From assembly GCF_000497045.1 (NCBI RefSeq), contig NW_015961970.1:802-64801 (forward strand): a DNA stretch of 64,000 nucleotides, written 5' to 3'. The translations under genes and the position numbers were made by a program. The notes beneath the pieces are model-generated. The model had not been told where the DNA came from. It did no database searches and saw only the letters and a program-made list of their open reading frames with translations. The DNA is from Kalmanozyma brasiliensis GHG001 (Eukaryota; Basidiomycota; Ustilaginomycetes; Ustilaginales). The stretch's first letter is position 1. Every line of letters begins with the position of its first letter. This document shows positions 58,725 through 64,000 of the stretch, in pieces.

Positions 58725-60208
58725 GACGAGCTTCCGGTCAGCAAGACCCGGTTGCGGCCGATGGGTCGAGGCTTGAGCGTGTATGAGGCTGTGGAATGAC
58801 TGGATGGCTTAGCTGCTGCGCATTTTGGGAGATCTGACCGAGCACGCAGTCGAAGAGGCAAGTGCGGGACCGTCTGCGAATCGAAGATGGTGAAAGTGAC
58901 GATGGCAAAGTGGTGATGGGTGGTGGAGGAGAAGGGTGTGTGACTGACTGCACAGGCCACGCGTGAGTGCGAGTGAAAGCAGCGTCGATTCAGGGACCGG
59001 CGTGAGGGAAATTTGGCTCGCATGTTGTCGCTTGCACAGCACCCTGAACAGCTCACGAGATACCTACACCGTACCCGCTCCTTGGAGCTGGCGCTCGATC
59101 GATGAATGATCAAGGCGATGCTCGATCAGCACTTAGGCTCCTCGGAAGTTCCATTTGACTTTCGTCATGTCACACAGCTGGATCGCATCCGGACAGAAGC
59201 TCGGCTTTCAAAAAAGGTGCGGGTGATCCGCTTGTGAAGCGTGCTTGACGAGCAAACCAAGAGCGAGTCTGAATCACAATTCCACCCAAACCCAGCGCTT
59301 GTTCCGATGCGTGGTCGGCAAAAGCCGAAGAGCAGCCTGCCGTACCCACCACGCTCTGCAGATCACGCATTCCATCTACTCGTTCCTGGTGATCGAAGCA
59401 GCAAGACGAGCTCAACCGAGACCTCTTCGGCGTCCAGTGGAGCATGCAATCGCCGATGAGGTCGGATCTTGTTGCTCAGCCATTTTCGTCCGACTGCAAC
59501 TGAGCCGATCCGCAGTTCCCACGCTGTGCCGTGCCTTACAGGATCGCGTCGCCTGTAAGAAAGCCGTCGCTTGGCTCGAGTCGCGTTCTCACTCAGTCAA
59601 CTGAGCAAGCAAGCTGCGGTTTAGAGTTTGGGCATTGCGTCGCAATTACACTTTCTGCGACAAAAAAGGCGGCTACACAACGCAGTGTTGAGCCTGAGAC
59701 ACTACTGTGCTTGCGTCGCGCTTGAGCCACTTTCTTCGAATGGAATCAATCAATCAAATGACCGAATGAACTCAGAGTTGAATAGATGCAGACTGCTGAT
59801 GCTGCTGGTTGCCGTTCTCTGGTTCAGCCAGGCTTTGCTTCTCTTCTTGCAACTTTCAACACCATCTTGTGCTCGTCCTTCTTTTCAGCACATTGCCATC
59901 CCATTCGCTACTCTCCTTGCAACAGCTGAGTCACCCTATTGCTATCACACCGGCCACCACGACTGCTGCCTTGCTGTCCGTGCACGCTCAACACCAACCG
60001 CTCCATTTCAGCTTAACCCTCGCTCGACGCGCTACGCGAATCCACACTTGCTACCGATCGAAGCACCGTCCATCGTTCATCAAAGACAAGCATCGCTGCT
60101 CATAGCTCCTCAGCGCTTGCTTTCCAGTACCTCTGCTCGTCAAACCCTACTGCGCCTCTCTTTAGTCACACACTGTCGCTTTGATCGACCTTCTTCCGCT
60201 TTACGATC
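58725..60208. other. Divergent upstream region, VPS17/SWIB protein
   Basis: 1.5 kb between outward-facing ATGs, with pyrimidine-rich sequence in the last ~250 bases. An open frame from 59628 runs into the SWIB gene in another phase. A hydrophobic stretch in it resembles a signal peptide, but I reject it (see below). No gene called. Confidence 0.5.
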
Positions 60209-61112
60209 ATGTCTCAACCTCACCCTCTCGATCCGGCCATCGTCGCCGTCCTCCGTCCCGCCATCATCCAGATCCTCAACAACGCTGACCTCAGCTCCAT
60301 CTCGGCCAAGAAGGTCCGCAACTCACTCTCTCAGCTACCACCACACGCCCTCCCTCCAACACTCGATCTTTCCGCATCCAAGAAGCAGGTCGACGAGGTC
60401 ATCCGCGACTGCTTCGATCACATCTCCAAAGGCATGCCCGCTCCTCCTCAACCCACCCATGCCTACAATGGCGCCTCCTCCGCGCCGCCCTCGGGTGGTC
60501 TCGCTCTTCCCGGTCTCGGCGGTGTAAGAGGTGGCCACACTCCCGCTCCCTCTAGCGCTTCTTCCGCTACCTCCAAACCCGCACCTGCCAAGTCCGCTTC
60601 AGCGTCCAACGGCTCCAAACCCAAAGCCGAACCAAAGCCCAAAGCGGAGCCCAAGCCAAAGAAGAAGGCCCCCAAGAAGCGTGCTGCCGCCGACGATGAC
60701 GACGACGACGAGCCTCGCAAGAAGAGGGCTGCAAACCCCAACAACCCGTTCAACAGGCCTCTCATCCTCTCGCCCAAGCTCGCTGAGGTGTGCGGTGGTG
60801 ACGAGATGCCACGCCACGCCGTCGTCAAGCAACTGTGGGCGTACATCAAGTCGAATAACCTCCAAAACGAGAGCAACAAGCGTCAGGTATGTTTCCGCAT
60901 AAGACATCCATTCCGCACCTGCCTGCTGCGCTCTAGCCTCAGGGACTGACATCTTCTTTCTCTGCACCTCCCTCTTTTCCGCATCTCAGATTCTTTGTGA
61001 CGCCAAGCTCACCTCCATCTTCGGCAAGGAAGCCGTGGACTCATTCGAGATGGCCAAGCTCATCGGATCTCACCTCACCAAGAAGGAAGAGCCAGCCGCA
61101 CCAGCCGCATGA
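60209..61112 (+). CDS. DEK_C and SWIB domain protein (Tri1/Uaf30-like), one intron
   Basis: 266 aa in two exons: exon 1 60209-60886, intron 60887-60989 (103 nt, GTATGT...TCTCAG, phase 0), exon 2 60990-61112. A DEK C-terminal-like helical domain lies at about 8-75 (PAIVAVLRPAIIQILNNADL, then TLDLSASKKQVDEVIRDCF). An Ala/Pro/Lys-rich linker and an acidic-basic run (Asp/Glu next to Lys/Arg near 160) follow. The SWIB/MDM2 domain is at about 176-258, split by the intron after NKRQ and continued as ILCDAKLTSIFGKEAVDSFEM. This is the arrangement of yeast Tri1/Uaf30. The proteins bind chromatin or act in RNA polymerase I transcription. Reading through the intron would stop at 60949, cutting the SWIB domain. 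Confidence 0.9.
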
Positions 61113-61435
61113 GCATTTCCTTCCGTCGACAAGCACATACCTTCCATCATAAAATACGAGGCTCGGCCTCGCCCGAGCTCCACATTCACTCACACTCGAT
61201 CCTTCCCCTTCTCCAAATGCATACAGAGTCTTATAAGCTCTGCACCCCTGTACTCTACCCGAACCCCCTGGGCGTTGTGTAATGATTTCGCTTCCCATTC
61301 TGACACTGTTGTTCCCTGACGCAACGCTCGCAAAAGGGGTAAAATGAATGACGATGCATAAAAGTACACGATGCGAAGTGCGCAACAATCCAAACAACAA
61401 GGAAGCACATCTCTAGATGCTTCTAACAACTCGTC
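61113..61435. other. Tail-to-tail intergenic region, SWIB protein/REX4
   Basis: 323 bases between converging stops, expected to hold both 3' UTRs. No gene or repeat seen. Confidence 0.55.
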
Positions 61436-62563
61436 TCACATAGAGTCCTTCCACCAATCCGCCTTGGCAGCCATCCTGGGTTTCAACCTCACAGTGCCCT
61501 GCAGTGCTCCTCCAGCCGCCGAACTCATGCTCCTCTTGTTCAACGCAGGCGAAGCAGCATCCACCGCCTCGCCGTCGGCAGGAGCCTTCCACACCTTGTT
61601 GCCCGCTGACCGCGACGCCAACCTCGCCACGGCCGCCGGCCCGCCGTGGCCCTTGGAGCGGAGTGTTTCGTCCCATTTCGACTTTTGACTGCGAAACACG
61701 GCCATGGTAGCACGTGCGTCTTCCACCGACGAATGCGACTCGCCTTCTAGCTGAATGTCGATGCCCAGCACCAGCTTGGCTAGCTTCTTCAAGCTCGGGT
61801 ATTTGGTCTTGGCGAGATCGCGCAGTGGTTGGAACGTCGCCGTGTCTCGAATGAGCGGTCTAGGGTGCGAGAGCAGCAGCGCTTTCAGATCGTTCTGGAT
61901 CGCGTGTCCCACCAGCACCTTGCCTTTGATCAGATTCGCCACCTCGCCTTGCACCTCGCTGAACGAAGGCGCATTCTTGAGGTCCTTGGGCCGAACGCCA
62001 GACACCCACGTTCGATAGTCGGTCACCTTCTCCTGCGGTCGAACGAAGCGATCCAGAATGGTGGCACCGTGAAAGTTGACAATCGAAACGCGTGCCAGGA
62101 CGGATTCAGAGCCATTGACGCCTACACCCACCATCTCGCAGTCGATGGCGAGGTAGTTGCCGGGCTCCTTCTTGGCCGGATCCGCGTCGGCGGATACACC
62201 ACCTAGAATGACACTCTTCTTGAGCTTGGCGTCCATGATCCCTTCCCACTGCCCACTGCGCGACATTTTGTCGGATGCACTTTGCCTGACGAGCTCCAGG
62301 TCTTGTGGCGAAATATCCTCGGCGAACCATGGTAATGAGGTGGGAGCAGGGCTGGAGGACTTGCTGCCTCCCGACTCTTCGTTTTCGATGACTGCATGTG
62401 TCTTTGTACGTTTCACCTTTGGTCGTGATGTGGACAGCTTCCGAGCGCCTTTTGCTGAAGACGAGGAAGAGGCAGAGGTGGATGCATCCGAGCCGAGCGT
62501 CTTCTTGAGAGCTTTCCAGTTGCTCCCTGCCCCGCCTGTACTAGTGGAAGCTGCTCGCTTCAT
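61436..62563 (-). CDS. REX4: RNA exonuclease 4 (REX4)
   Basis: 375 aa, ATG at 62563. The N-terminal ~130 residues are Ser/Lys-rich and basic (KVKRTKTH), consistent with nuclear entry. The DEDDh exonuclease domain runs from about 136 to 295. Its catalytic residues are Asp141 and Glu143 in AIDCEMVGV, Asp225 in AIQNDLKALL, and His277/Asp282 in SHSSVEDARATM. The block RTWVSGVRPKDLKNAP is typical of REX4/XPMC2-type enzymes. REX4 trims rRNA precursors in the nucleolus. The C-terminal ~80 residues are Lys/Ala-rich. Length is ordinary to slightly long for fungi (yeast 289 aa). Confidence 0.94.
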   Translation of the reverse strand: MKRAASTSTGGAGSNWKALKKTLGSDASTSASSSSSAKGARKLSTSRPKVKRTKTHAVIENEESGGSKSSSPAPTSLPWFAEDISPQDLELVRQSASDKMSRSGQWEGIMDAKLKKSVILGGVSADADPAKKEPGNYLAIDCEMVGVGVNGSESVLARVSIVNFHGATILDRFVRPQEKVTDYRTWVSGVRPKDLKNAPSFSEVQGEVANLIKGKVLVGHAIQNDLKALLLSHPRPLIRDTATFQPLRDLAKTKYPSLKKLAKLVLGIDIQLEGESHSSVEDARATMAVFRSQKSKWDETLRSKGHGGPAAVARLASRSAGNKVWKAPADGEAVDAASPALNKRSMSSAAGGALQGTVRLKPRMAAKADWWKDSM

Positions 62564-63144
62564 GCCGAAAGGCGTGAGCTCGGAGCCGTATGCGATACGC
62601 GACTTGAATGTGGCTGTGAACGATGGAACTGCCAGTAGAGACCGTGAGGCAATCGGTGTACTTGATGCCGAGGATGCGGCAGGCCAGCTTAAGCTTAGGC
62701 TGAAGAAAAAAGAACGAAGGATGATTGAAATGATGACACTGGCCTTGATTGACCAGGACTGAAGGAATAGAGAGGGTGTATGTGACCTTCACGCGGCGAG
62801 GAGAACTAGCAGAGTGATGCTGATGGAGAGGTATGTTGTGGTGGTGGTGGCTGAACGGTGAAGGAGGAGGTCAAATTGTGGAGTCGTGCAAGAAGAAAAG
62901 TTCAAACCTAAACCAAAAAATCGGCCTGCACGACACAGGACCCTGAAAGAGTCATGCTGACGTATTCCACACTGGAATCTGGCGCCTCTCGCGGCTTTAC
63001 GAGCCTTCGGGATCTTCTGAAAGACCGGTTGAGCACGGATAAGAATCACGACTAAGGTGCGGGGTAGCTTGCTTCCTGCTTGCTTGATCTCAAGCGACAT
63101 CACATCACATCATCATCGTCATCGCGAGTCTGACTGCAACAAAC
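62564..63144. other. Divergent promoter, REX4/2-hydroxyacid dehydrogenase
   Basis: 581 bases between outward-facing ATGs. No gene or clear core element seen. Confidence 0.5.
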
Positions 63145-64000
63145 ATGAATGTAGCTCAACAGATCACACGTGTGACTGCTCGGTCGACACGAGCCAGCAA
63201 CCGCTCGTTCCTTCCATCTCGCAGTCACTTCCATTCGACTTCCTCGGCAGCTGCCAAACCAAAGGTCCTTCTTTTGGACCAGATCAAGCTGGCGACTCCA
63301 GAACTCAAACAGCTATCGAACATAGCAGATGTGGTCGAATCAAACGCAAAGTCACGGCAGGAGCTCATCGACAAGTTCAAGAGCGGAGGCGAATACGCAA
63401 AAGTCGTAGGCATCTACCGCCATTTCGGAGGGGCTCGCTCCATCAAGGTCACCGGCCGCTTCGATCAGGAGCTCGTCTCTCAGCTTCCAGATTCCCTGCG
63501 CTATATTGTGCACAACGGTGCAGGCTACGATCAGCTAGACGTACAGGCCCTCTCAGACAAAGGCATCCAAGCGTCCAACGTGCCCACGGCCGTAGACGAT
63601 GCCACCTCAGATGTTGCCCTCTACCTTCTTCTTGGCGCTCTCCGACGCTTTCCTCGGGCGAAGTCCCAGATGAATGAGGGCAAGTTCAACTCTGCCTTCT
63701 CTTTCTTGGACGCTAGGGACCCTCGAGGCAAGACGCTCGGCATCGTCGGTGCTGGTGGCATCGGTCGAGCATTTGCACACAAGGCCTCCCACGCTCTGGG
63801 TATGAAGATCGTCTATCACAATCGCAACCAGCTCGACTCAGACCTAGAATCGCAGGCAGCAAAGGGTGGTATGCAATACTTCAAAACGCTTGACGAGCTG
63901 CTCCAAATCTCCGACGTCGTCTCACTGCACTGTCCCTTCACACCGGCTACCAAGGGCCTCATCGGCAGAAAACAACTCGAAATCATGAAGAAGGACGCCA
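63145..64000 (+). CDS. D-2-hydroxyacid dehydrogenase, 5' part (runs off the right edge)
   Basis: 285 codons are present from the ATG at 63145, with no stop before the window ends. The first ~40 residues are Arg/Ser/Thr-rich with few acids and could be a mitochondrial presequence (ITRVTARSTRASNR). The catalytic half starts around KVLLLDQIKLATPELKQL. The NAD-binding Rossmann motif is GIVGAGGIGRAF at about residue 199. Members reduce glyoxylate, hydroxypyruvate or similar 2-oxoacids; the substrate cannot be told here. The catalytic Arg/Glu/His region lies partly or wholly beyond the window. It is divergent from REX4. Confidence 0.9.
   Translation, partial: MNVAQQITRVTARSTRASNRSFLPSRSHFHSTSSAAAKPKVLLLDQIKLATPELKQLSNIADVVESNAKSRQELIDKFKSGGEYAKVVGIYRHFGGARSIKVTGRFDQELVSQLPDSLRYIVHNGAGYDQLDVQALSDKGIQASNVPTAVDDATSDVALYLLLGALRRFPRAKSQMNEGKFNSAFSFLDARDPRGKTLGIVGAGGIGRAFAHKASHALGMKIVYHNRNQLDSDLESQAAKGGMQYFKTLDELLQISDVVSLHCPFTPATKGLIGRKQLEIMKKDA

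Noticed and set aside
59766..60527. Frame with a signal-peptide-like start overlapping the SWIB gene, considered as a secreted effector
   Set aside because: It runs out of phase into a well-supported gene, and the rest is Ser/Arg/Pro translation of a pyrimidine-rich leader.
1..64000. tRNA, 5S rRNA, snRNA and CRISPR arrays
   Set aside because: I looked for B-box-like GGTTCGA sites, 5S and U6 cores and regular spaced repeats by eye. The few GGTTCGA-like sites (such as near 1550 and 29516) lack a cloverleaf partner. A covariance-model scan would be decisive.

Overview
This window is nuclear chromosomal DNA from a basidiomycete smut fungus, most likely Ustilaginaceae (Ustilago, Sporisorium or Pseudozyma type). 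The evidence is a secreted CalB-type lipase, a family known from Moesziomyces/Pseudozyma antarctica and Ustilago maydis. The genome is GC-rich, most genes are intronless, and the few introns are short (103-172 nt) and GT-AG. The lipase differs at many positions from M. antarcticus CalB as I recall it, so that species is unlikely. I cannot fix the species from sequence alone. No rRNA, tRNA, CRISPR array, intact transposon or prophage was recognised.

Layout. I call 28 genes with good support and two weak small-ORF candidates. 1-1.7 kb: no confident gene, possible retroelement debris. 1.7-10.1 kb: membrane-anchored hotdog thioesterase, CalB-type lipase (-), Pho80-like cyclin (-), CIA2, MED19 (-). 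10.5-22.6 kb: NUP49, MDM10, RMT2 (-), a second hotdog thioesterase, a G3BP-like NTF2-RRM protein (-), SEY1. 22.9-27.3 kb: type II NADH dehydrogenase (-, one intron) and a disordered protein ending in an Hsp20-like domain (-). 27.3-31.65 kb: the longest gene-poor stretch. 31.65-38.6 kb: mitoribosomal mS33 (-, one intron), metacaspase, MBOAT lysophospholipid acyltransferase, sterol-desaturase-family hydroxylase. 39.4-50.5 kb: Ldb17/SPIN90-like actin regulator (-), O-methyltransferase, tubulin cofactor C (-), chorismate synthase, a duplicated dimeric alpha/beta-barrel protein (-, one intron), coatomer beta' (-). 52.7-64 kb: large coiled-coil/Myb protein, VPS17 (-), DEK_C-SWIB protein (one intron), REX4 (-), and the 5' part of a 2-hydroxyacid dehydrogenase that runs off the right edge.

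Most of these are conserved housekeeping genes and they do not form a metabolic cluster. Many deal with membranes and lipids: ERMES/SAM (MDM10), ER fusion (SEY1), COPI (SEC27), retromer (VPS17), lysolipid acylation, two acyl-thioesterases, a hydroxylase and a lipase. That is more likely general housekeeping content than a designed set. The arrangement is notable: 20 of 27 neighbouring gene pairs change strand, giving 10 tail-to-tail and 10 head-to-head pairs. The closest pair, MDM10/RMT2, shares one CTAG as the stop codon of both genes.

I found no clearly new multi-gene system. The best leads are a stop-free, multiple-of-three intron in an uncharacterised barrel protein, the Hsp20-tailed disordered protein, the Myb/coiled-coil protein, and two small ATG-started frames inside the 4.3-kb gap. 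Start codons were checked on the DNA. Several longer in-frame extensions begin at TTG or GTG, and I trimmed those to the first plausible ATG.
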